Positions 1 through 6,462 of a DNA stretch of 12,027 nucleotides are shown piece after piece; the first letter of the stretch is position 1, and every line of letters starts with the position of its first letter. The stretch comes from JAPYTY01 sp036338435. Its GTDB lineage: Bacteria; Acidobacteriota; UBA6911; RPQK01; JADFOI01. The notes beneath the pieces were generated by a model. It was not told the DNA's origin. It saw nothing but the letters and a program-made list of their open reading frames with translations, and did no database searches. The DNA is taken from contig JAYZCG010000001.1 in assembly GCA_036338435.1 (NCBI GenBank), positions 1 to 12,027 on the forward strand, in the 5' to 3' direction. Position numbers and translations under genes: made by a program.

Positions 1-149
1 TCTCCGACTGCAAGTTCCATTATATCTCCAGTTAATCCTGTGCTTAGGGTACCATGGTTTTAAACGGGCTGGTGGTTAAAAGATCATTCGTATCGGGCTT
101 CTGCTCAGGTCATTGCCCATTCTTTCGCAATTCTAAAAGCACTTTTTTT

Positions 150-345
150 CAGGGACTCCATTCGTTTGAATATAACATCCAGGTTTGCTGAAATCTCAAT
201 AACAAGAAACTCCCACTCCTGACCTTGAGACGATACCCAAACGGTGCTTAGCACGCCATGAAAATATTCTCCAACGATTGAGACACTGACGCATGGATCT
301 CTCTAAAATTTTCACCAGATGAAGATTAATGTCTTGTGATGGCAG
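150..345 (-). pseudogene. Decayed 3' fragment of a CFA-like SAM methyltransferase gene
   Basis: On the minus strand this stretch reads as the end of a gene like the methyltransferase at 9049-10080. The peptide LNRWRIF is identical in both, and the following DNA (attttcatggcgtg, then tttgggtatcgt, then caaggtcaggagtggg) matches with small gaps. The strong core is 150-292 here against 9966-10126 there. Weaker codon-level similarity (INLHLVKILE against NLNHNQEKIMD) carries it to about 345. A one-base deletion, a two-base insertion and a deletion of about 17 bases put the matching parts in different frames, and the SAM-binding half is absent, so it cannot encode an enzyme. The match continues about 45 bp beyond the stop of the intact gene. 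Homology is seen directly; decay by duplication and loss is inferred. Confidence 0.8.
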
Positions 346-498
346 CGGTATTGACGTCATATATCGTGCATGTAGTTTATGTATGAATTTAGAAGGAACA
401 GAGATAAACTGCGTAGAATGTCTCAAAACATGGGATGTCTAAATGTGATTGATTAAAAAAGAAACAGTACCTCTATCTTCATAAGATGCCAGGTTAGT
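346..498. other. Intergenic leader before the persulfide dioxygenase gene
   Basis: AT-rich non-coding sequence. It has no convincing ORF. A poor sigma-70-like pair (TTGATT at 449-454 and TATCTT at 474-479, 19-bp spacer) could start transcription of the downstream gene, and the only Shine-Dalgarno-like element is AGG at about 488-490, some 8 bases before the ATG. The far left end (1-149) likewise shows nothing I can identify. Confidence 0.4.
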
Positions 499-1884
499 AT
501 GTGGTTAGAACAAAAAATCCGTAAAGAGACAGGCTGCGCCACCTATCTTGTTGGTTCATTTGAAACAAAAGAATGCGCTGTCTTTGATCCCCTTTGGGAC
601 ATAGAGCCTTATTTAGAGTTAGCAAAAAGCTATTCATCAAAAATTCGTTATGTGATTGATTCCCATTCTCATGCCGACCATGTTTCAGGTGCACGAAGGC
701 TAGCTCACGTCACATCGGGGGAGCTAGTTCTTCCAGAGTTAGCAGACACCAACTACCCATCAACCCGTGTAAAAGGTAAGGACAAATTATCACTGGGTGA
801 AGTGGAGCTAGAAGTATTGCATACCCCCGGACATCGCCCTGAGCAGATCTGTCTCTTGATCAGTGACAAAAGTCGTGGATCCTCTCCTTGTTGCATGTTC
901 ACAGCGGACTTCTTGCTAGTTGGAGATGTGGGCCGACCGGATCTGGTCGGAAAGGGCCATGATGGAGCATCCACAATATTTAAAAAATCGTTGCCCCAGC
1001 TTGAAAAACTGCCCGATTTCCTCGAGATTTATCCTGGACATGTCATGGGGTCCACCTGAGGGCGAATCACCAGTGGCAAGTTTGTCACTACATTGGGATA
1101 TGAACGTAGGTACAACGCTTCTCTTCAGTTTAGCGACCAAAAGGCGTTTGTGGACTTTCTAAATGCAGACCAGCCTATTCAGCCCTCCAACATGATTCAC
1201 ATCCTTGGTATTAATCAAGGCAACCGACCACTCACAATGGATAATCCCTCAGCAAAAATACTATCTCCCTCCGATGTCATTGACCAGATTGAAAACGACT
1301 GTGTTGTTCTGGATATCAGATCTAATTCTGAATTCACAAAAGGTCACATTCCTGATGCATACCATATCCAATGGTCCAGCGAAGAATTCATACAACGTGT
1401 AGGCCGAATTCTTCCCCCGGACGTGGGCATTGTACTAATTACGGGAAAGGACATGGATGTGGGAGATGTTTTGCAGCATATGGCACTACTGGGATTAGAC
1501 CAACGAGTTTCTGGATATCTAGCCGGTGGAATGGATTTGTGGATCAAATCTGGATTGCAACAGGAAGAATTATCCCAAATGAGTGTACAAAAACTCGGCG
1601 ATTACATGGAAGGGAATGAAGACGTAATTGTTTTAGATGTCCGGGAGCCAGAAGAGTGGGATGAAAAACACATCCAGGGGGCTCGCCACATAGCTCTTGG
1701 GTCTCTACACTCCCAACTCGTAACATTAGACGTCACTGACCAGGACACAATAGCTGTCATTTGTGCTTCGGGACAACGTTCCAGTACAGCCTCTAGCATT
1801 CTACTAAGGAACGGGTTTAAGAATGTTTATAATGTGTCTGGCGGTATGCAGGCGTGGTCAGAGATGGAGTCACAAATTAAGTGA
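499..1884 (+). CDS. MBL-fold persulfide dioxygenase with two rhodanese domains; in-frame TGA read as a candidate selenocysteine
   Basis: Likely an iron-dependent persulfide dioxygenase/sulfurtransferase that oxidises glutathione or low-molecular-weight persulfide to sulfite in the cytoplasm (CstB-like). Residues 1-186 form the metallo-beta-lactamase domain: HSHADH at 56-61, TPGH ending at His112, Asp137 in FTADF and PGH ending at His181, the usual metal ligands. Codon 187 is TGA (1057-1059). The same frame continues with GRITSGK and LGYERRYN, which match the family sequence after G-S-x-C-G-K, so TGA replaces the conserved Cys (Cys201 of S. aureus CstB as I recall that sequence). A first rhodanese domain (about 250-355) lacks a catalytic Cys. 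The second (about 370-455) has an intact CASGQRS loop with Cys422. Read through, the protein is 461 residues, normal for the family. The TTG at 1093 has no Shine-Dalgarno sequence, which argues against two separate genes. Nonsense mutation or sequencing error remains possible. Confidence 0.75.
1057..1059 (+). other. Candidate selenocysteine codon (UGA, residue 187)
   Basis: In-frame TGA in the motif G-S-T-[TGA]-G-R, at the position of the conserved Cys of G-S-x-C-G-K in MBL-rhodanese fusions. Coding similarity is continuous on both sides with no frameshift. Decoding as Sec is an inference; it needs selA, selB, selC and selD elsewhere in the genome. Confidence 0.55.
1066..1099 (+). promoter_or_regulatory. 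SECIS-like stem-loop just after the in-frame TGA
   Basis: AGTGGC (1072-1077) pairs with GTCACT (1084-1089), including one G-U pair, around the loop AAGTTT. Closing A1078 with T1083 leaves a 4-base loop AGTT with G in its second position. The loop G lies about 20 bases past the TGA, within the spacing usual for bacterial SECIS elements, which sit inside the coding region and carry a G at the start of a small apical loop. The outer arms CC (1070-1071) with GG (1095-1096) and ATC (1066-1068) with GAT (1097-1099) could extend the helix across an asymmetric bulge. Pairing was found by eye; no folding energy was calculated. Confidence 0.45.
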
Positions 1885-1913
1885 AAGTGACAAAGAGCGG
1901 ACTAACTTCGAAT

Positions 1914-1935
1914 AACTCCTAACCTAAACGGAGTT
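1914..1935 (+). terminator. Weak hairpin after the dioxygenase gene
   Basis: AACTCC (1914-1919) and GGAGTT (1930-1935) form a perfect 6-bp stem with a 10-base loop, 30 bp beyond the stop codon. No T-run follows, so intrinsic termination is only a possibility. The rest of 1885-2065 shows no gene. Confidence 0.25.
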
Positions 1936-2065
1936 CTAGCTGCTTCAAATGATTACTACAAGAATATTCAGTTTCGGCGTTACGACAAATGTGAAAATAG
2001 CCGCGGGCTATCAATAACTTGATGAACATAGCAACGTGATAAAGGATTTTTCTACCGATGATAAT

Positions 2066-2138
2066 GGGTCGTTAGCTCAATCGGTGGAGCGCCTGCCTTT
2101 TGAGCAGGGGGTCGCTGGTTCGATTCCAGCACGGCCCA
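2066..2138 (+). tRNA. tRNA-Lys (anticodon UUU)
   Basis: A 73-base cloverleaf. The acceptor stem GGGTCGT/ACGGCCC has one G-U pair, the D stem is GCTC/GAGC, the anticodon stem CCTGC/GCAGG and the T stem GCTGG/CCAGC with loop TTCGATT. The anticodon loop is CTTTTGA with TTT at 2099-2101, reading lysine codons AAA and AAG. Sequence and acceptor stem closely resemble other bacterial tRNA-Lys. Discriminator A2138 is followed by CTA, so the CCA end is not encoded. Position 37 is G (2102) instead of the A expected next to U36. All stems are intact, so the gene looks functional. Confidence 0.93.
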
Positions 2139-2152
2139 CTAGCATTTTTAAC

Positions 2153-2180
2153 ATGGTGCGATAGTCTCTCTAGGCACCAT
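2153..2180 (+). terminator. Hairpin downstream of tRNA-Lys
   Basis: ATGGTGC (2153-2159) and GCACCAT (2174-2180) are perfect 7-bp complements around a 14-base loop, starting 15 bp after the tRNA. A modest T-rich stretch follows. It could end the tRNA transcript or sit in the leader of the transporter gene at 2217. Confidence 0.4.
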
Positions 2181-2216
2181 TAAGTCACATTTTCACAAGG
2201 AACTTAAAAGAAGTTA

Positions 2217-3086
2217 ATGCAATTTGTAGGTGCGATTCTCTCGGGAATACTAGTATCGATTTGTTTCAACCTTAGAGAAGATTTTGTTACAAAAAAAATA
2301 GGCTCTCGGCTTTTGCAATTAGGAATAGTTTTGCTTGGATTCACTATTAGCATCGATTATGCAGTACGTACTAGTCTGGATTATTTCCCCTGGGTTTCAT
2401 TATTCGTTGTCTGTGTTTTCGTGGTAGGCATGCTTTTTAGCAAGGCTCTGAAACTTAATCAAAGGAGTGCTTTGTTGGTCGTCTCAGGAACTGCCATTTG
2501 CGGAGGTACGGCCATGGTCGCCATTGCGCCAATCATAAAAGCGAAACCACAAGAACTCGTTAATGCTCTGACATTAATATTTGTGCTCAATACGATATCT
2601 ATCATCTTGTTTCCATTTGTAGGGATGTATCTCGATCTTTCACAGATTGAATTCGGTGCCTGGTCTGCGTTTGCCATTCATGACACAAGCTCAGTTGTTG
2701 GTGCGGCATATATTTTTGGAGATGAGGCAGTTCAAGTTGCGACTACTTTAAAACTTGGCAGGACACTTTGGCTTATACCTCTGGTTCTTTGCATGAGTTG
2801 GGTTTATAGGGGTAGGCGTGGTGATGTGAAATTCCCAGTATTCATACCTCTCTTTTTTGTTGCGATTGTGGCCAATTCAGTATTTGATTTAGATAATACG
2901 TTGGTTGAGCATGTGAAAAGTGCTGCTAAAGTATTTTTTCTGCTAGGTTTGTTTTCTATCGGCACAGAGATTGATCGAAGTTCGCTTCAACAAGTCTCAC
3001 TAAGAACTGCGATATTGGCTTTAAGCTTGTGGACTATAATCATCCCAAGTTCCTTGGCTCTCATCCGCTTCTACGCGAGATTTTAA
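2217..3086 (+). CDS. YeiH/UPF0324-family putative sulfate exporter, N-terminally short
   Basis: A 289-residue polytopic inner-membrane protein with about nine or ten hydrophobic segments. The family signature is clear: RLLQLGIVLLGFTIS (about 32-46), SGTAICGGTAMVAIAPII (about 90-107), FAIHDTSSVVGAA (about 151-163) and LGRTLWLIPLVL (about 179-190). YeiH proteins are annotated as putative sulfate exporters, but the substrate is poorly established. Most members have some 310-350 residues with one more helix at the N-terminus; here the protein begins at the second helix. An in-frame TAA at 2205-2207 blocks a longer start, and nothing encoding the missing helix is visible upstream. AAGAAG just before the ATG may serve as ribosome site. 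The gene is AT-rich and follows a tRNA and a persulfide dioxygenase, fitting export of sulfite or sulfate made there (inferred). Confidence 0.85.
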   Translation: MQFVGAILSGILVSICFNLREDFVTKKIGSRLLQLGIVLLGFTISIDYAVRTSLDYFPWVSLFVVCVFVVGMLFSKALKLNQRSALLVVSGTAICGGTAMVAIAPIIKAKPQELVNALTLIFVLNTISIILFPFVGMYLDLSQIEFGAWSAFAIHDTSSVVGAAYIFGDEAVQVATTLKLGRTLWLIPLVLCMSWVYRGRRGDVKFPVFIPLFFVAIVANSVFDLDNTLVEHVKSAAKVFFLLGLFSIGTEIDRSSLQQVSLRTAILALSLWTIIIPSSLALIRFYARF

Positions 3087-3142
3087 AAGGCCAACTCGCT
3101 AAACAGGAAGTGAAAACAAAGCGGGAGCTATCATTCTGGGTC

Positions 3143-3171
3143 AAGGCACACAAAGGTTAGTGTGATTCCTT
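3143..3171. terminator. Possible bidirectional hairpin between convergent genes
   Basis: CACAC (3147-3151) pairs with GTGTG (3160-3164), and AAGG (3143-3146) with CCTT (3168-3171) across a 3-base bulge. It lies between the transporter gene and the end of the desaturase gene and overlaps the desaturase stop codon. There is no clear T-run; found by eye. Confidence 0.22.
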
Positions 3172-4245
3172 AGGTCGTTTCGACAGGTTTTTGAGGTGCC
3201 GGAAATGGGCGGCGAGAGACGCACGGAATGTCGGATATTCGAGATACGCAACACCATGTTCTTTGGCGTAGTCCATGACGATGGGCCGTATCAACGGGTA
3301 ATGGATACTAGTCATGGTCGGGAAAATGTGGTGCTCAATCTGCTGGTTGAGCCCACCGACGAGCCAGACCATGAAGGCGTTCGTCTTGAAGTTCGCGGTC
3401 GTTAACAACTGGTGGAGCGCCCAGTCCACCTCCAATTTGTCCTGCTCGGGGTAGAACTCCTGGCTGGTGGCAACGTGGGCGACTTCAAAGATCAACACCA
3501 TGCTGATACTTAACAAAATCCAGTGTGAGAGGTAGAACGCGGCAGTCAATGCCCAGCTTTGGAAGAAAACATAGGGCACGAGGATAAACAGCGCGATGTG
3601 GCTGGCACGCGACGCTAGGATTTCCATGAAGAGCATGAAGCGGCGCTTGCGGTGCAGCTTGTACTTATTGTTAGCGAATGCCTTTGTGTCTTCGTACCAA
3701 ACCCAGAACAAGGCCTTCGTACAGTAGAGCGGTGTGGCATACAGGTGCTGGAACCGATGGTACCACCTGTACTCATCACTCGGCGAGAATCGGAAAATCC
3801 CGCTCGTTTGGATATCCGGGTCCTTCCCGGGAATGTTCGTGTATCCGTGGTGGGAAACGACATGGGAGTGGTACCAGACGATCGATGAACCGCCCATGAA
3901 TGTGAGCGTCAAGTTGGCGATGTTGTTGAGAACACGGTTACCAGAGAATGCCCGGTGACTGGCATCGTGCATGAGCCCGAGCTCCATTGCCAGAGTGAAC
4001 ACCACGAGGACCAAGGTCAGGGGAGCGGCGATCCACAACGACTCCGGCCCGTAGGTCATGACGGCGGAATAAACCAGGATCCAGCCGGTGGCGATGAAAA
4101 TGGCCTTGCGCCACATGCCCCAGGATCCTTTGATGTGCAGATCGTTTTCTTCGAGGCAGGCGTGGATCCGGTCACGGAGTTCTTTGAAGCTGAAGTCGGC
4201 TCCGACTTGCTGTTCGGATGTCGAAGGCAATGTTGCTCCAATCAT
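3157..4245 (-). CDS. Membrane fatty acid desaturase (three histidine boxes)
   Basis: A di-iron, oxygen-dependent acyl desaturase of the inner membrane that would introduce a double bond into lipid-bound or CoA/ACP-bound fatty acids. From the chosen start (362 residues) the boxes are HDASH (93-97), HVVSHH (128-133) and QQIEHH (301-306). The Q-x-x-H-H form of box 3 is typical of the linoleoyl-CoA/front-end desaturase-like branch. Hydrophobic pairs lie at about 46-90 and 215-258. A longer ORF begins at 4350, but its first 35 codons would cover the 21-bp tandem repeat and promoter. ATG 4245 has a CGGGGG ribosome-site-like tract 5-6 bases upstream and lies about 30 bp from a good -10, so I prefer it. 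The gene diverges from the lipid-modification operon and could supply or modify its unsaturated substrate. It is more GC-rich than the preceding transporter gene. Position specificity cannot be read from sequence. Confidence 0.9.
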   Translation of the reverse strand: MIGATLPSTSEQQVGADFSFKELRDRIHACLEENDLHIKGSWGMWRKAIFIATGWILVYSAVMTYGPESLWIAAPLTLVLVVFTLAMELGLMHDASHRAFSGNRVLNNIANLTLTFMGGSSIVWYHSHVVSHHGYTNIPGKDPDIQTSGIFRFSPSDEYRWYHRFQHLYATPLYCTKALFWVWYEDTKAFANNKYKLHRKRRFMLFMEILASRASHIALFILVPYVFFQSWALTAAFYLSHWILLSISMVLIFEVAHVATSQEFYPEQDKLEVDWALHQLLTTANFKTNAFMVWLVGGLNQQIEHHIFPTMTSIHYPLIRPIVMDYAKEHGVAYLEYPTFRASLAAHFRHLKNLSKRPKESH

Positions 4246-4276
4246 GAATCCCCCGGATAGTTTCTTTTCATCTACA

Positions 4277-4307
4277 ATTATCCTCCATGGAATGTGCTGG
4301 TTGTCAC
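4277..4307 (-). promoter_or_regulatory. Candidate sigma-70 promoter for the desaturase gene
   Basis: On the minus strand GTGACA (4307-4302) and GATAAT (4282-4277) lie 19 bp apart. The -10 matches consensus at five of six positions. Transcription would begin near 4270, giving a leader of about 25 bases before the ATG at 4245. The -35 element lies in the inner copy of the 21-bp tandem repeat. Confidence 0.45.
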
Positions 4308-4327
4308 ATAGAATGTGCTGGTTGTCA
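4286..4327. repeat. Two tandem 21-bp repeats overlapping the desaturase promoter
   Basis: Positions 4286-4306 and 4307-4327 match at 20 of 21 bases, differing only at the fourth base (G against A). They share the 17-base core gaatgtgctggttgtca. The 21-bp period is two helical turns, so a protein bound to each copy would sit on the same DNA face. The outer copy carries a perfect TTGACA on the minus strand (4328-4323). A possible diverged relative, accagcatgtta at about 4367-4378, lies on the plus strand. A role as operator is inferred. Confidence 0.7.
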
Positions 4328-4440
4328 AATTCCTTAGGAGATACTTCCAATCTAAAACAAGCTGTACCAGCATGTTATAAAACACTATACAGTTGTATTT
4401 TTTTATTCTAGATTGGAGCGTCCCCAGCGGAACGACTTTT
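4328..4440 (+). promoter_or_regulatory. Upstream region of the lipid-modification operon
   Basis: This AT-rich stretch before the oxidoreductase ATG at 4441 should hold the operon promoter. TATAAA (4376-4381) and TATACA (4386-4391) are -10-like but lack a matching -35 TTGACA. CTGTA (4362-4366) and TACAG (4388-4392) form an inverted repeat around them that could be an operator. No strong ribosome site precedes the ATG (GCGGAA at about 4428-4433 is the best). Confidence 0.3.
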
Positions 4441-5685
4441 ATGAAAATCGCAATTGTTGGCACAGGAATTGCCGGAATGGTAACCGGATATCTTCTGTCT
4501 CAAGACCACCAGATTGAAGTCTATGAAGCTAACGACTATGTCGGCGGGCATACTCATACCATCCCCGTCAAGAGTAGAAATCTGACCTATCCAGTTGACA
4601 CGGGCTTTGTGGTCTTTAATCATCACACCTATCCCAACTTCACGCGCCTTTTAGAGCTACTCGGAGTTAGTTCCGAGCCCACTGAAATGAGCTTTAGCGT
4701 GCGCTGTGAAAGAAGTGGGTTGGAATACAATGGCACATCTCTTAATACACTATTCGCACAACGGACTAACCTACTGCGTCCTCGTTTCCACCGTATGATT
4801 AAGGATATTTTACGATTTTACCGGGAAGCACCATTGCTGTTGAACACCAACGAAGATGGCCCGACTTTGGGGGAATTCCTTGAATCTAATGACTATTCGA
4901 AGTCGTTTGTCAAACAACACCTGATCCCCATGGGATCCGCCATCTGGTCTGCAGATCCCCAGAAAATGCTTAGTTTTCCATTCGTCTCCTTTGTCCAGTT
5001 CTTCGTTAACCATGGCTTCATGCAAATCGCCCATCGACCCCAGTGGCATATTATTAAAGGAGGATCTTGTGAATATGTCCGCGTCCTGACAGCACGTTAT
5101 CGGAGTAACATCCGTCTGAGTACCCCGGTTAAGTGGATCCGTCGGCATCAAAAACATGTGCAAATAAAAGCTCGGGGTAGAGATCCAGAGAATTTCGATG
5201 CGGTCGTATTAGCTACCCACAGTGATCAAGCTTTCCAGGTACTAGCTGATCCCAGCGAACGCGAACGTGAGATCTTGTCACAGATGCCCTATCAAAAAAA
5301 CCAGGTGGCACTTCACTCCGATGCCTCCCTCTTGCCTCGTCGCGCTCTGGCCCGTGCCAGCTGGAACTACCATCTTACACAGGAAAAGGTTTCCGCTCCC
5401 ACCGTTACCTACTACATGAACTCTCTGCAGAACCTGCATTCCCAAACCGACTTTTGTGTGACGCTCAATCGTACTTCCTTCATTCGACCAGATCAGATAA
5501 TTAAGGAAATGATCTATTCCCACCCCGTCTTTACCCACCGATCAGTTGCGGCACAGCGGCGCTACAAGGAAATTAACGGTGTAAATAACACCTACTATTG
5601 TGGTGCCTATTGGGGTTATGGCTTTCACGAGGACGGAGTCAACAGTGCTCTTGAGGTGGGGAAGCAATTCGGAGTAGGATTTTAG
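4441..5685 (+). CDS. FAD-dependent oxidoreductase (flavin amine oxidase/phytoene desaturase-like)
   Basis: A 415-residue flavoprotein and first gene of the operon. The N-terminus MKIAIVGTGIAG has the dinucleotide-binding G-x-G-x-x-G at 7-12, with acidic Glu29 in VYEAND binding ribose and GGHTHT at 35-40. The C-terminal GAYWGYGFHEDGVNSALE is the second FAD-contacting signature of this family, which is usually found beside DUF1365 and CFA-type genes. Family members are annotated NAD/FAD-binding or cyclopropane-associated proteins; in alphaproteobacterial furan-fatty-acid synthesis, desaturase and oxidase steps act on methylated acyl chains, and this protein is a plausible candidate for such a redox step (inference). 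An ORF extends upstream to 4393, but ATG 4441 places the fingerprint at the very N-terminus, as usual. The next gene starts 3 bases after its stop. Confidence 0.88.
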   Translation: MKIAIVGTGIAGMVTGYLLSQDHQIEVYEANDYVGGHTHTIPVKSRNLTYPVDTGFVVFNHHTYPNFTRLLELLGVSSEPTEMSFSVRCERSGLEYNGTSLNTLFAQRTNLLRPRFHRMIKDILRFYREAPLLLNTNEDGPTLGEFLESNDYSKSFVKQHLIPMGSAIWSADPQKMLSFPFVSFVQFFVNHGFMQIAHRPQWHIIKGGSCEYVRVLTARYRSNIRLSTPVKWIRRHQKHVQIKARGRDPENFDAVVLATHSDQAFQVLADPSEREREILSQMPYQKNQVALHSDASLLPRRALARASWNYHLTQEKVSAPTVTYYMNSLQNLHSQTDFCVTLNRTSFIRPDQIIKEMIYSHPVFTHRSVAAQRRYKEINGVNNTYYCGAYWGYGFHEDGVNSALEVGKQFGVGF

Positions 5686-5688
5686 GCG

Positions 5689-6462
5689 ATGCAAAGTTGT
5701 ATTTACGAAGGCTCCGTCCGACACCGCCGTCTGGCTCCCCGTAAGCACGTCCTTAGATACAGGGTATTCATGATGTACCTTGACCTAGACGAGGTACATC
5801 GGGTGTTTCAGAGTCGCTGGTTCTGGTCCAACCGCCGCTTTAATCTCGCCCAGTTCCGCCGTCAGGATCATATGGGTGATAGGGAGACATCTCTCAGTGA
5901 GAGTATATGCCAATTAGTAGAGCAGAAGACGGGCCGCCGGCCGACGGGTCCGATTCGTCTCCTCACTCACCTGCGCTACTTCGGTTACGTTTTCAATCCT
6001 GTAAGCTTCTACTTCTGTTTTGATGACGAGGACAAGCATTTGGAAACTATCGTGGCCGAGGTCAACAACACACCCTGGAAAGAGCAACACTGCTATGTTC
6101 TAGACTCATCTATTAATCAAGACAATGGGCAAAGTTTCCATTTCCAGTTAGACAAGAACTTTCACGTCTCACCCTTTATGCCCATGGACCTGCAATATCG
6201 CTGGAAGTTCAATCAACCTGGAAAGCGCCTGGCGGTCCATATGGAAAACTTTCGCCTAAATACTAAGTTCTTCGATGCTACCCTCTCCCTGTGTCGCAGA
6301 GAGATCACCGGCGCCTCCCTCGCCAGAGTACTTGTGCAATACCCTCTGATGACAAGTAGGATTGTTTCTGCCATTCATTGGAATGCCCTGTTACTCTGGC
6401 TCAAGGGTTGTCCTGTTTTCACTCATCCCCGAAAAAGTAATCTGGAGATTCAACGATCATGA
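5689..6462 (+). CDS. DUF1365 family protein
   Basis: A 257-residue protein of the DUF1365 family. Recognisable segments are IYEGSVRHRRLAPRKHVLRY (5-24), the central LRYFGYVFNPVSFYFCFD (about 98-115), VAEVNNTPWKEQHCYVL (about 125-141) and KNFHVSPFMPMD near 160-171. The length fits the family. It has no established biochemical function; members nearly always lie next to an FAD oxidoreductase and a CFA-type methyltransferase, exactly as here, so it probably takes part in acyl-chain modification. The ATG follows the upstream stop by 3 bases and the last four bases overlap the next start (ATGA), indicating translational coupling. Weak hydrophobicity near the C-terminus may allow membrane contact. 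Confidence 0.9.
   Translation: MQSCIYEGSVRHRRLAPRKHVLRYRVFMMYLDLDEVHRVFQSRWFWSNRRFNLAQFRRQDHMGDRETSLSESICQLVEQKTGRRPTGPIRLLTHLRYFGYVFNPVSFYFCFDDEDKHLETIVAEVNNTPWKEQHCYVLDSSINQDNGQSFHFQLDKNFHVSPFMPMDLQYRWKFNQPGKRLAVHMENFRLNTKFFDATLSLCRREITGASLARVLVQYPLMTSRIVSAIHWNALLLWLKGCPVFTHPRKSNLEIQRS

Noticed and set aside
196..426. 76-residue minus-strand ORF as an intact small gene
   Set aside because: Its C-terminal half is out-of-frame remains of a methyltransferase end, with indels relative to the intact copy and no catalytic region.
1093..1884. Separate double-rhodanese gene starting at TTG 1093
   Set aside because: No ribosome site precedes the TTG, the frame is identical to the upstream MBL gene, and residues between the TGA and the TTG match the fused family; one gene interrupted by TGA explains it better.
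3955..4260. Plus-strand ORFs opposite the desaturase and opposite the DUF5916 gene
   Set aside because: They mirror well-supported genes on the other strand, and their translations show no family features.
4246..4350. 35-residue N-terminal extension of the desaturase
   Set aside because: It would translate the 21-bp tandem repeat and the likely promoter; the start at 4245 has a better ribosome site and fits family length.
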